A DNA stretch of 64,000 nt, taken from positions 620,001-684,000 of the forward strand of contig CAVWBK010000002.1 of NCBI GenBank assembly GCA_963753245.1, in the 5' to 3' direction. A program made the translations under genes and the position numbers. The notes under the pieces are model-generated. The model saw only the letters and a program-made list of their open reading frames with translations, searched no databases and was not told the origin of the DNA. The stretch comes from VRUE01 sp963753245. Its GTDB lineage: Bacteria > Actinomycetota > Thermoleophilia > Solirubrobacterales > 70-9. This document shows, one piece after another, positions 35,575-43,853 of this stretch. Within the stretch, counting starts at the first letter, position 1; every line of letters begins with the position of its first letter.

Positions 35575-36891
35575 GTGGTGGACGACAGAGGCAGACCCAA
35601 CTTCAGCGCGATTGCCGAGCGTGCCGAGGATCTCTGGTTTGAGTTCGTCGGTCGGCGCGGCTGGCGCTCGGTCGCCGGTCCGGCCGCCTTCGCGCTTGTC
35701 TCGATCCTGCTCTTGCTCTACGACCACCTGCACCAGCGCGTGCCGGCCTTTCTATTCTGGCTCACCCTCGCCCTGATCGTCTCTGTTTTCGCCTGGATCA
35801 TCCAGACCAGCCGCCTGCGCTACGGAGCACTGCAGGAACGCGACCGCGACGATCTGAGCGACAAGGTGACCGGGCTCGACAACCGACTCTGCCTGGAGAC
35901 CGATATCCGGGCGGCGGCCGCCAATCCCGCGGATCGCCGCATCCTGCTGCTCTTTGACCTCGACGGGCTGCAGACTTACAACGATCGCTTTGGCTATACG
36001 GCTGGCGATGAGCTCGTACGCCGGGTCGCGGTGGCGATGGTCGAATCGGCGACACCGCTGGGCGGCCGGGCCTACCGAATCGATGACAGCAGGCTGGCCC
36101 TGCTCGTTCCCGCCGCCGATCGGCGCATCGGTGAGATCGTCCTGACCGCAACCTCAAACCTCCACGATGAGGGCAGGGATCTGCTCATCGGCCGCGCCTA
36201 CGGCGAGGCCGCGATCCCCGACGAGGCGAGCGATCCCGAGATCGCGATGCAGATCGCCGGACAGCGGCTCAGCGCCCACAATCAGCGCCAGCATCGCTCC
36301 GCCCGCCGCCAGGCTCACGCCGTCTTGATGTCGGTGCTCTCTGCGCGCCGACCCGAGCTGCGCGACCATCTGCGTGTCGTCGCCTACCGGGCGATCGCCC
36401 TTGGCCGCCGCCTGGGTCTCGGACGCGAGGAGATCGACGACGTCGCCCTCGCTGCCGAGCTACAGGACGTCGGGCTGCTCGCCGTACCCGAGGCGGTGCT
36501 CGAAAAAGAGGGCCGATTGACCGAGACCGAGATGGAACTGATCCGCAATCGGCCGAGCGCCGGCGAGCGCATCATCGGGGCCGCCCCCGGCCTCGCCCCG
36601 GTCGGCAGCTTGGTGCGGGCCAGTGCTGAGTATTTCGATGGCAGCGGGTTCCCCGACGGTCTGGCCGGCGCGGCGATCCCGCTCGGCTCGCGGATCATCG
36701 CGGTCGCGGTCGCCTACGCGGCGCTGACCGCGCCGCGCCCCTACCGGGCCGCCGGCAGCCCCGAGGAGGCGCTGGCCGAGCTGCGCCGTTGCGCCGGCAC
36801 CCAGTTTGACCCCGATGTCGTCGAGGCACTGGCCGCCGACCTCGGCGAAGAGCTGGGGTCGGCGACGCCGGTGCCGGTCGTGGTCGCCTAG
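35575..36891 (+). CDS. Membrane protein with degenerate GGDEF and degenerate HD-GYP domains
   Basis: 438 residues. Two membrane helices (about 34-80) are followed by a GGDEF-like domain (LTGLDN-type VTGLDNRLCLE, LLLFDLDGLQTYNDRFGYTAGDELVRR) in which the signature reads AGDEL. The C-terminal HD-GYP-like domain has AAELQDVGLLAVP for the usual H-D-x-G-K segment and AEYFDGSGFPDGL for the GYP part. The HD metal histidine is Q and other histidines are lost. Cyclase activity is conceivable but phosphodiesterase activity is unlikely; it may serve as a c-di-GMP sensor. The GTG at 35575 is used. Confidence 0.85.
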   Translation: MVDDRGRPNFSAIAERAEDLWFEFVGRRGWRSVAGPAAFALVSILLLLYDHLHQRVPAFLFWLTLALIVSVFAWIIQTSRLRYGALQERDRDDLSDKVTGLDNRLCLETDIRAAAANPADRRILLLFDLDGLQTYNDRFGYTAGDELVRRVAVAMVESATPLGGRAYRIDDSRLALLVPAADRRIGEIVLTATSNLHDEGRDLLIGRAYGEAAIPDEASDPEIAMQIAGQRLSAHNQRQHRSARRQAHAVLMSVLSARRPELRDHLRVVAYRAIALGRRLGLGREEIDDVALAAELQDVGLLAVPEAVLEKEGRLTETEMELIRNRPSAGERIIGAAPGLAPVGSLVRASAEYFDGSGFPDGLAGAAIPLGSRIIAVAVAYAALTAPRPYRAAGSPEEALAELRRCAGTQFDPDVVEALAADLGEELGSATPVPVVVA

Positions 36892-37253
36892 GGCGCGTAT
36901 TCGTTCTTGTACTTTTCGGCTTCTTCGATTCCCTTCTTCGCCTCTTCTTTGCCCTTTTCGATCCCCTTCTGAGCTTCTTCCTTTCCTTTTTCGATGCTCT
37001 TCTGAGCTTCTTCCTTGGCCTTTTCGAGGCTCTTGGTGGTTTCGCCCTTGCTGTTCTTGAGGCCCTGCTTGGCCTCTTCGACGCCCTTTTCGACGCCCTG
37101 CTTGGCTTGTTCGAGGCCCTTTTCGACCGACTTGGTACTGCTGCTGCTGCCGCAGCCGCTCCAGAGCACCCCCCCGGCCACTAGGACCGCGAGGCTCGCC
37201 GCGATGGCCAGGCCCCGGCGCTGCGCCAGGCCCTTCAACTCTCCGTTTGACAC
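36888..37253 (-). CDS. Lipoprotein-like protein with amphipathic 11-residue repeats
   Basis: 121 residues. A basic N-terminus and one hydrophobic segment (LAIAASLAVLVAGGVLWSGC) end in a lipobox-like SGC. The rest is a long Lys/Glu-rich helix with near-perfect 11-residue repeats of the type EKGKEEAQKGI. The period of 11 fits a right-handed coiled coil or an apolipoprotein/LEA-like surface helix. Its last four bases overlap the end of the convergent GGDEF gene. Function unknown. Confidence 0.75.
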   Translation of the reverse strand: MSNGELKGLAQRRGLAIAASLAVLVAGGVLWSGCGSSSSTKSVEKGLEQAKQGVEKGVEEAKQGLKNSKGETTKSLEKAKEEAQKSIEKGKEEAQKGIEKGKEEAKKGIEEAEKYKNEYAP

Positions 37254-37476
37254 GTCCGCTCCCCTCGTATTTACTCAACTGGATGCGGCGATCTTCGCAC
37301 TGCCGTCGGTCTGCTGTTGGTGCCAGCGCCCGGGTCACGATCGGCCCCAGTCAGACCTCTGCGCCGTGGGGCCAAGCGAGCACGGCGAGCCCACCTGCAC
37401 TCAACGGATATATCGCCGCTGCGCAAGCCGAGGACCCTCGGTCTCCGGCTCTGGTCAACTACGGCGCCAGCGCTGG

Positions 37477-38295
37477 TCAATCCAGCGCCGCTGACCTGAG
37501 CAGAAACTCGCGAATCGCGGCGCTGACGGCGATTGCCTCCTGGGCAATGAAGCCGTGCCCGGCGCCGGGATAGGTGCGCAGCTCGGCGCCATCGATCGCC
37601 GCCGCGAGCAGCGCTGCGTTTGCGGCCGGAATCACACGGTCGCACTCGCCGGCCATCACCAGGGTGCGAGCGCCGATCGAAGCCAGCCGGGATGCGGCCG
37701 GTTGGTAGTGCCAGGCCGCCATCGCCTGTTCCTGGGCGACGAGGGTCTGCGGGGCAAGCGCCGCCCGAGCTTCGGCGACAAGATCGCCAAACCGGGCATC
37801 GATTTCCGCCGCCACCCCGGCGGGGAAGAGCAGCGCGATCAGGCGGCTGGCCTGCTCACGTGGGCTGCCACTTCGGTCAAAGAGCTCTGCGCTGACCGTC
37901 TCCTCGGGCAGCAGCGCTTCGGGGCCGCCGCCATCGGTTGCGAGCAGAAGCAGGGCCGAGACCCGCTCGGGATGGGTGGCGGCAAGTTCCTGGACCAGAA
38001 AGCCTCCCATCGACCATCCACACAGCGAGGCGCACTCAATCCGCAGCGCGTCAAGGACGGCGAGTAGATCAGCGGCCATGCCCGCCACACTCAGCTCCCC
38101 GGCGCCGAGCGCGGAGCCGCCCACACCACGGTTATCGGGGCAGATCACGGTGAACTCCCCCTGCAGGCCGGCGAGTAGCTGGGGGGCCCAATCGGCGCCG
38201 GTCGCGGCGTAGCCGTTGATCAGCAACAGCGGCGGCCCGGACCCATGCTTGCTCCAGGCGATCGGCCCCGCCGAGGACTCGGTGGTGCTCTTCAC
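37477..38295 (-). CDS. Alpha/beta hydrolase
   Basis: 272 residues. The fold markers are LLLINGYAATGADWAPQL (oxyanion region), CPDNRGVGGSA, the nucleophile elbow GWSMGG, the acid in GECDRVIPAA and the His in GAGHGFIAQE. It resembles 3-oxoadipate enol-lactonase-type or haloperoxidase-like hydrolases, but the substrate cannot be read. A GTG start at 38295 is used. It is divergent from the PhzF gene. Confidence 0.92.
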   Translation of the reverse strand: MKSTTESSAGPIAWSKHGSGPPLLLINGYAATGADWAPQLLAGLQGEFTVICPDNRGVGGSALGAGELSVAGMAADLLAVLDALRIECASLCGWSMGGFLVQELAATHPERVSALLLLATDGGGPEALLPEETVSAELFDRSGSPREQASRLIALLFPAGVAAEIDARFGDLVAEARAALAPQTLVAQEQAMAAWHYQPAASRLASIGARTLVMAGECDRVIPAANAALLAAAIDGAELRTYPGAGHGFIAQEAIAVSAAIREFLLRSAALD

Positions 38296-38336
38296 CGGCT
38301 GAAGTCTTGCGCCTGGGGCGGAACTAAGATCGGCGC

Positions 38337-39014
38337 ATCGAGGCGACGCTTCACATCCTGCGGGTCTTTGTCAACGAGGAGGGCGAGTGGGGCAACCCAC
38401 TCGGGGTCTTTCTCGACGGCGAGGCCGTGCCCGAGAACCTCCGCCAGGCGGTGGCGGCCGAGCTTGGCTTCAGTGAGACCGTCTATGTCGAGGATCGTGC
38501 CGCCGGAAAGATCAGGATCTTCACGCCGGGCCTGGAGCTGCCCTTTGCCGGTCATCCGACGGTCGGCAGCGCCTGGCTCTTGGCCCGTGGGGGCGCGCCT
38601 CCAAAGACGCTGCAGACGAGGGCCGGAGAGCTCGGGGTGCGTGAGGAGGGATCTCAAACCTATGTCTCCGCCCGTCCGGAGTGGTCCCCGAAGCTTGACT
38701 ATGTGGAGCTCGACTCACCCGCTGAGGTGCGCGGTCTCGACGGTCCGCCCCGGGGATCTTCGGCCGCCTACGCCTGGGCCTGGATCGATCGCGACGCGGG
38801 CACGATCCGCGCCCGTTGTTTCATCAAGGAGGCAGGCATCGATGAGGACGAGGCGACCGGCTCGGCCGCGATCGTCCTCTGTGCGAGGCTCGACCGTGCG
38901 CTCACGATCCATCAGGGCCGAGGCTCGGTCCTCACGGTGGCGCCCTTGGGCGAGGGACGGGTCGAGGTCGGCGGCAGTGTGCGCCTCGATGAGGTGCGCA
39001 ACCATCGGCTCTGA
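38337..39014 (+). CDS. PhzF family isomerase-like protein with no canonical start codon
   Basis: About 225 residues. The PhzF motifs are all present: LGFSETVYV (catalytic Glu), LPFAGHPTVGSAWLL and DEATGSAA. The N-terminal strand TLHILRVFVNEEGEWGNPLGVFLDG lies upstream of the first GTG in this frame (38427) and is needed for the fold. Between the in-frame stop at 38325 and that GTG there is no ATG, GTG or TTG; ATC 38337 or CTG 38358 are the only candidates. So it uses a rare start or carries a small sequence error. PhzF proteins isomerise varied amino-acid-like compounds. It is shorter than the usual 260-290 residues. Confidence 0.85.
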   Translation: MEATLHILRVFVNEEGEWGNPLGVFLDGEAVPENLRQAVAAELGFSETVYVEDRAAGKIRIFTPGLELPFAGHPTVGSAWLLARGGAPPKTLQTRAGELGVREEGSQTYVSARPEWSPKLDYVELDSPAEVRGLDGPPRGSSAAYAWAWIDRDAGTIRARCFIKEAGIDEDEATGSAAIVLCARLDRALTIHQGRGSVLTVAPLGEGRVEVGGSVRLDEVRNHRL

Positions 39015-40059
39015 CCCAACACTGGCCCGCCGCCTGGCGAGGATCGCCGCCTGGCTCGGCGGCACCGCTCTTCTCATCTTCACGCTCAACCTTCTCGGCG
39101 TCCCCGTCTCCCACTGGATCGGCAAGCTCTTCGACAAGCTCGCAGAGCTACCCGCCTGGGCGATCTTCGCCGGGGTGATCCTGCAGAGCGCGCAGACAAC
39201 GCTTGCGGCACTCGCCTGGCTTGGAATCCTGCGCGCCGCATTGCCGCGCGCGAAGGTCTCCTTTCGCCTCGTTCTCGCCTGCTATGCGGCGGCGGTGGCG
39301 ATGAACAGTTTTCTGCCCGCCAATATCGGCACCTGGGTGATGCTGGTCATGTTCACCACACTGCTCGCCGGGGCAACCTTCACCGCGATGCTGGCGGGGC
39401 TAGCGGTGCAGAAGATCCCGTTCTCGCTCTTCAACATCGCCGTTTATCTCTATCTGTTTCTCTCGGTCAGGGGCTCCTTCTCGGTCAAGCTCGGCTTCCT
39501 CTCTGACCATGAGGGCCTGGTGATCTTGATCGCAATCGGGGCGATCGTGTTGCTGGTGATCCTGGCGAGGGTCTTCTGGGAGCGGCTCGAGGGGGTCCGC
39601 GCCCAACTCGCCAGCGGTGGAGCAATCCTGCGCTCACCGCGGCAAACCCTGATCAGGGTCGCCGCCCCCGAGCTCGGCAGCTACCTCGCTCGGCTGGCGA
39701 TCGTCGGCGTCTTCCTCGGCGCCTACGGGATCCCCGCCACCTTCCACAACATCGCCACTGTCACCGCCTCCAACTCGATCTCCAACAGCGTCTCGGCGAC
39801 CCCGGGTGGTGTCGGTGTGACCCAGGCTCTGAACACCACCGCGCTCTCGGGACAGACAGATGCGGCGACCGCCACCGCCTACTCGATCAGCCAGCAGCTG
39901 GTGACCACGGCATGGAACGTGATTTTCGCCGCGATCCTCGTCTCCTGGGTCTTCGGCTGGACCGGTGGCAAGGAGCTGGTCGAGTCCTCCTATGAGGACG
40001 CCAAGGTCAAGAGCCGCGAGATGCGCGACAAACGCAAGCGCGCGCCGCAGCCCGGATAG
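38989..40059 (+). CDS. Lysylphosphatidylglycerol synthase/UPF0104-type integral membrane protein
   Basis: 356 residues with about eight membrane helices. The pattern LPRAKVSFRLVLACYAAAVAMNSFLPANIGTWV, LAGLAVQKIPF and SATPGGVGVTQAL is typical of the flippase-like UPF0104/AglD/MprF transmembrane domain. There is no catalytic lysyl-transferase domain, so a lipid-translocating role is likely. The ATG at 38989 overlaps the PhzF gene by 26 bases. The C-terminus is basic (KRKRAPQPG). Confidence 0.85.
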   Translation: MRCATIGSDPTLARRLARIAAWLGGTALLIFTLNLLGVPVSHWIGKLFDKLAELPAWAIFAGVILQSAQTTLAALAWLGILRAALPRAKVSFRLVLACYAAAVAMNSFLPANIGTWVMLVMFTTLLAGATFTAMLAGLAVQKIPFSLFNIAVYLYLFLSVRGSFSVKLGFLSDHEGLVILIAIGAIVLLVILARVFWERLEGVRAQLASGGAILRSPRQTLIRVAAPELGSYLARLAIVGVFLGAYGIPATFHNIATVTASNSISNSVSATPGGVGVTQALNTTALSGQTDAATATAYSISQQLVTTAWNVIFAAILVSWVFGWTGGKELVESSYEDAKVKSREMRDKRKRAPQPG

Positions 40060-40121
40060 CGTCGCCGACCAGCTGGGGCTTGATCGAGCAAGCGGTCCGT
40101 GAACCGCCGGAGTCTGGGGCC

Positions 40122-40745
40122 TCAAGCCGGCTCGCGCCACATCTCGCGCACCGGCGGCCCGCTCAGCGGCATCTCGAAGATGTCGGTCAGCTCGAATCCG
40201 TTGCGTTCATATAGGACCCGGTTGCGCTCGGTGCTCGACTCCAGGTAGGCGGGAGTCCTCTCTTGGTCACAGCGCTGCAGCACGGGGGCAAGCAGGGCCG
40301 CGCCCAGTCCTTTGCCCTGGCGTTTGGGTTCGACCCCCAGGTAGTTCAGGTACCAATGCCCCGGCTTGGGATGGTGGCGTTCGAGGCGCAGCAGCGTCCA
40401 GAGCGCCAGCGGCAGGCGCCGACCGAAGACGCGGGTCATCGCCCGGGCCTCGCTCAGGGTCAGCCCGATCGGCACCCGCCAGCGCCCCGGCGGCGCCCAG
40501 ATCGCCGCCGCGGCTCCGTCCGCGCTGACCCAGACCTGCCGATACCGGGGCACCAGCGTCTCGATCTCGCTGCTGAAGTAGGCGAGCAGCTGCTCGGGCC
40601 TCAGGCGCTCGTTGGGCAAGAGGTGGGCCCAGCAGGGATCGGCGGCGAAGGCGAGAGCAAGCGCCTCGGCCGCGGCCTCATGCTCGCCATCGCTCGCCAA
40701 CCTGACCGCAGGATCGGAGTCCAATGTCGCATCCATGCCAGCCAC
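40122..40745 (-). CDS. GNAT family N-acetyltransferase
   Basis: 207 residues. The acetyl-CoA motif is LGVEPKRQGKGLGAALLAPVL, followed by LESSTERNRVLYERNGFEL. The N-terminal part (EAAAEALALAFAADPCWAHLLP) is the usual actinobacterial GNAT entry helix. The substrate is unknown. The ATG lies 30 bases from an inverted repeat shared with the divergent P450 gene. Confidence 0.93.
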   Translation of the reverse strand: MAGMDATLDSDPAVRLASDGEHEAAAEALALAFAADPCWAHLLPNERLRPEQLLAYFSSEIETLVPRYRQVWVSADGAAAAIWAPPGRWRVPIGLTLSEARAMTRVFGRRLPLALWTLLRLERHHPKPGHWYLNYLGVEPKRQGKGLGAALLAPVLQRCDQERTPAYLESSTERNRVLYERNGFELTDIFEMPLSGPPVREMWREPA

Positions 40746-40774
40746 GTTATCTCCCCAGCGGATCGCGTTGCATG

Positions 40775-40792
40775 ACTGGCCAGCCAGCCAGT
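40775..40792. promoter_or_regulatory. Inverted repeat between the GNAT and P450 genes
   Basis: ACTGGC-cagcca-GCCAGT is a perfect inverted repeat, and the intervening bases add further GGC/GCC symmetry. It sits in the 80-base divergent intergenic region, 34 bases before the P450 start. TetR-type repressors often bind such sites next to P450 genes, but no such regulator is adjacent. Confidence 0.5.
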
Positions 40793-40825
40793 ACGATCCG
40801 CAGACCCTAGCCAGGAGGAGCCGCG

Positions 40826-42070
40826 TTGCCAGCAGAGTTGCCCGAGACCCAAGACCTCAAAGACGCGCTCGTCCTCGAGCGCAAACACTGGGCAGAGGGG
40901 CCGCCGATCGAGCTGTTCAAGCAGATGCGCCAGAGCTGCCCGGTGCACTGGACCTCCGAAGTAAGCGAATTCCCTCGCGCCGGAGGTTTCTGGTCGGTGA
41001 CTACCGCCGATGATGTCCACGAGGTCAGCCGTGACTGGCAGACCTATTCCTCAGAACTGGGCGGCATCACGGCGATCACCGAGGTCTTTCCGATCGAGCT
41101 GGCGCGGGCGATGTTCATCGGCATGGATCCTCCCAAGCACGACCGGATCAAGGCTCTCTTTCAGGCCGGCTTCACGCCCAAGCGGATCGCCGCCCACGAG
41201 GAGGAGATCCGCGAGATCGTCGTCGCCGTGCTCGAGCGGCTCGAGGACAGCGAAACCTGCGATCTGGTCACCGATGTCGCCCAGCCCGCGGTCTCCCGGG
41301 TGATCGGCAGCTTCATGGGCATACCCGAGGAGGACGACGAGACCTGGGCACGGCTGATGAACGCAACCCTGGGAGCAAGCGACCCGGAGTTCACCAAGAG
41401 TCCCGATGAAATCGAAGGGTTCATTGAGGTCGCGATCGGCGAAATCTTCGAGCGCTGCAACAGGATGATCACCGAGCGACGCGAGACCCCAAGCGAGGAC
41501 CTGACCAGCGTCCTCGTCCACGCTGAGGTCGAAGGCGAGATGCTCGCCGAGCATGAGATCGTGATGGGCTTCTTCCTGCTTGTCGCCGCCGGTAACGACA
41601 GCACCAAGGCGACCTACTCGAGCGGGATGCGGGCTCTGCTCGAAGACCCCGAGCAACTGCAGATGGTCCTCGATGACCCGACGCTGATCCCGGGCGTGGT
41701 TGAGGAGAGCCTTCGCATGTTCCCGGCCTTTGCCCACTTCCGCCGCACGGCGACCAAGGACACGGTCCTGCACGGCCAGGAAATCAAGGAGGGTGACAAG
41801 GTCGTCATGTGGTACCCCTCATCCAACCGCGACGAGACCCGCTATGAGGATCCCGATCGCTTCGACGTCTTGCGAAATCCCGAGCACCAGGCCTTTGGCG
41901 CCGGCGGCCGCCATTTCTGCTTGGGCACCGCGCTGGCCCGCCTGGAGCTGAAGATCCTCTTCGAGGAGACGCTCGCCCGCTACCCACGGATGAGCCTCAA
42001 CGGCAGGCCCAGGTTCGTCGAGTCGGCATTTCTGAACCAACTCAAGACCCTGCCGGTCAAACTCTCCTAG
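40826..42070 (+). CDS. Cytochrome P450
   Basis: 414 residues, soluble bacterial P450. The I-helix has AAGNDSTK (oxygen activation), the K-helix ExxR is EESLRMF, and the heme-binding loop FGAGGRHFCLGTALARLE gives Cys365 as the iron ligand. The phrase MDPPKHDRIKALFQAGFTPKRI is like CYP families of sterol, fatty-acid or terpenoid oxidation (CYP125/CYP142-like style), but the substrate is not certain. The TTG start at 40826 has a strong AGGAGGA ribosome site. No ferredoxin is adjacent. Confidence 0.96.
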   Translation: MPAELPETQDLKDALVLERKHWAEGPPIELFKQMRQSCPVHWTSEVSEFPRAGGFWSVTTADDVHEVSRDWQTYSSELGGITAITEVFPIELARAMFIGMDPPKHDRIKALFQAGFTPKRIAAHEEEIREIVVAVLERLEDSETCDLVTDVAQPAVSRVIGSFMGIPEEDDETWARLMNATLGASDPEFTKSPDEIEGFIEVAIGEIFERCNRMITERRETPSEDLTSVLVHAEVEGEMLAEHEIVMGFFLLVAAGNDSTKATYSSGMRALLEDPEQLQMVLDDPTLIPGVVEESLRMFPAFAHFRRTATKDTVLHGQEIKEGDKVVMWYPSSNRDETRYEDPDRFDVLRNPEHQAFGAGGRHFCLGTALARLELKILFEETLARYPRMSLNGRPRFVESAFLNQLKTLPVKLS

Positions 42071-42080
42071 CGCACCCGGC

Positions 42081-42206
42081 CTAAACGCGGCCGATTACGA
42101 GGATGCCGGCGACGCAACTCGCGGCGAGCACGGTCAGAGCGACATTTTCGCGGCCGCGCTTGGAGAGCGTGTACTCGATGAAATCGTCGAAGCGATAGCG
42201 ATTCAT
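42081..42206 (-). CDS. 41-residue single-helix membrane microprotein
   Basis: Minus-strand ATG at 42206 encodes MNRYRFDDFIEYTLSKRG, then RENVALTVLAASCVAGILVIGRV and a TAG stop at 42083-42081. It has a charged amphipathic head and one membrane helix of about 17 residues with N-in topology. AAGGA lies one base before the ATG, rather tight. It ends 10 bases after the convergent P450 gene. Third positions are GC-rich, as in neighbouring genes. Function unknown. Confidence 0.55.
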   Translation of the reverse strand: MNRYRFDDFIEYTLSKRGRENVALTVLAASCVAGILVIGRV

Positions 42207-42255
42207 GTCCTTGTAACACGCGACACGACCAAATTACTCGGTCGGCTGCGGCGCG

Positions 42256-42657
42256 TTATGCCGACGTCGGCATCACTGATAGAGGGGGCGTCTCGAGGCT
42301 CCCGCGTCTCGCGCGGAAGCGGACTGGTCGGCTTGGGGTCGCGCCATTTTGCAGGGCCGTTCTGGCCCAGTCCCTTAAGCGGACTCGACCTCCGCGAGGG
42401 ATTCGGCGGGGGAGCGTCCGACCACAGACCCTCGCCCCCCGGGGCTCGACCACCAGATTGAGCGACGGATGGAGGTGAACCTCCTGCCGAAAGTCCAGAC
42501 GCCCCGGAAGGTTCCACCGAGCGATCCAGTTCCGCTCGACGAGGCGGTCGAGCGAAGCCGACGGCGGAGGACTCTCGAGCAGGAAGGAGCGGCCGCGTTC
42601 CCAGGGCGCACGAGCCCGTGATGCGCATCGGTCATAGACATGGGCGGATTTTTCCAA
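42256..42657 (-). pseudogene. Relic of an AraC-type regulator N-terminal domain (DUF6597-like)
   Basis: One minus frame gives SFLLESPPPSASLDRLVERN, then IARWNLPGRL and FRQEVHLHPSLNLVVEPRGA, the pattern of the sensory domain of DUF6597/AraC regulators. The preceding HHGLVRPGNAA, also typical, is in another frame. After PRRIPRGGRV the homology is lost, and there is no helix-turn-helix. The region has at least one frameshift and is truncated. Confidence is limited because the match is from memory of the pattern only. Confidence 0.5.
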
Positions 42658-42690
42658 GACCCTCTGTCCGACGGAGCCTATCCTCGGCCC

Positions 42691-42906
42691 ATGACTGAGA
42701 CCTCACCACTCGCCCGGACCGTCACGGGCGCGGCCCTGCTTTCGATCCTCGACGCTCCCGACCTCTCCCAAGACTTGGAGCTGCTCGACCGCCACGAGCT
42801 CGCTCCGGGCTCGACCCGGGAACCGCAGGCCAGTCCTAGCGGGTTCGAGGTCCTTGCCTTTGGCCCCCATACCCCCGGCGACGGGGAGACGGTCGCGGCA
42901 CGCTGA
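42691..42906 (+). CDS. Small hypothetical protein
   Basis: 71 residues starting MTETSPLARTVTGAALLSIL. Third positions are mostly G or C, as in real genes here, but there is no recognised domain. It ends 2 bases before the YdeI-type gene, which supports co-transcription. The tail after residue 55 looks random, so it could be a truncated gene or a chance reading frame. Confidence 0.35.
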   Translation: MTETSPLARTVTGAALLSILDAPDLSQDLELLDRHELAPGSTREPQASPSGFEVLAFGPHTPGDGETVAAR

Positions 42907-42908
42907 GG

Positions 42909-43493
42909 ATGGTCGAGCGGCGCCCCGAGGAGCAGATCGTTCGCCTCGCGAAGCAGTCGGATTTCGAAACTTGGCTCGAGGAAAACCATGAGCAGCGCAC
43001 CGGCGTCTGGCTGGCCATCGCCAAGGCCGGCTCCTCCGCTCAGACCGTGAGCTACGCGGAGGCGGTTGAGGTCGCCCTGTGCTTCGGCTGGATCGACGGG
43101 CAAAAGAGACGCGGAGACGATGAGCACTGGCTGCAACGCTTCACCCCGCGCTCGACCCGCAGTCGCTGGTCGCGCATCAACCGCGACAGGGCAGAAGGCC
43201 TGATCGCTGCCGAGCGGATGCGCTCGTCAGGCCTGGCCGAGGTCGAGCGCGCCCGAGCCGACGGGCGGTGGAACGCTGCATACGAGGGGCAGCGCACGGC
43301 AACCGTTCCCGACGATCTCCAGCGCGAGTTTGACCTCGACCCTCGAGTGGCAGCGGGGTTCGCCGATCTGGACTCCCGAAACCGCTACGCGATCATCTGG
43401 CGTCTCAACGACGCCAAACGACCGGAGACCCGCGCCCGCCGACTGGCGAAGTACGTCGAGATGCTCCGACGCGGTGAACGCTTGCATGAGTAG
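42909..43493 (+). CDS. YdeI/OmpD-associated family protein
   Basis: 194 residues. Family marks are FETWLEENHEQRTGVWLAIAKAG, SYAEAVEVALCFGWIDGQKRR, FTPRSTRSRWSRINRDRAEGLI and a C-terminal helical part that ends in KYVEMLRRGERLHE. YdeI-like proteins are linked to bacteriocin or antimicrobial-peptide tolerance in some bacteria; the mechanism is unknown. The ATG at 42909 is used. Confidence 0.9.
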   Translation: MVERRPEEQIVRLAKQSDFETWLEENHEQRTGVWLAIAKAGSSAQTVSYAEAVEVALCFGWIDGQKRRGDDEHWLQRFTPRSTRSRWSRINRDRAEGLIAAERMRSSGLAEVERARADGRWNAAYEGQRTATVPDDLQREFDLDPRVAAGFADLDSRNRYAIIWRLNDAKRPETRARRLAKYVEMLRRGERLHE

Positions 43494-43853
43494 GGCGCCC
43501 GACCTGCAGTGCCCTGATTGGCATAACCGGCTATTCGGCATAAGGTCGATCCTGCGGAGCTGGACACCCGCGTCCAGCCATCTCGATAACTCGTGCGGCA
43601 GGGCGGCGAAGGCACCGGCGACCCGAGGTGAGCGAGCACTTTACACGGGCTCAGCAGGTGATCGGTCTCCTTGTCGGTGGATCCGCAGCTGGGCGCCGGG
43701 AAGCGGTGCTCGCGGCGCTCAGGAGTCAGAGCACTCCCGAGAAGAAACCCCCTCGCTGATCCCCGAAGGTCCTCATCAGCTCGGCTGGGACAGAGTCCTC
43801 GCCGCGCGACAAGCCCAGTATTCGAGCGGGTGACAGCGGCGATCGCGGTTCGT
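43494..43853. other. Intergenic stretch without a recognised gene
   Basis: Between the YdeI-type gene and the end of the repeat protein I see no reading frame with domain-like sequence, no tRNA and no clear hairpin terminator. The open frames here have mixed codon bias and overlap each other on both strands. It may be gene debris. Confidence 0.5.

Noticed and set aside
36900..37100. CRISPR array or DNA satellite at the repetitive stretch
   Set aside because: The repeat unit is 33 bases, in frame, with no unique spacers. It encodes the 11-residue protein repeats.
38245..40059. A single 604-residue plus-strand protein
   Set aside because: The first 248 residues are the PhzF gene read in the wrong frame. 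Only the part from 38989 is hydrophobic and family-like.
41051..41773. Long antisense frame inside the P450 gene
   Set aside because: It is a shadow caused by high GC at third codon positions. The P450 motifs are intact on the plus strand.
42256..42640. RNase P RNA or tmRNA gene, because of GC-rich hairpins and AAAGTCCAGAC-like text
   Set aside because: The conserved RNase P core and the tmRNA ends do not appear in order on either strand. The AraC-type protein relic explains the sequence better.
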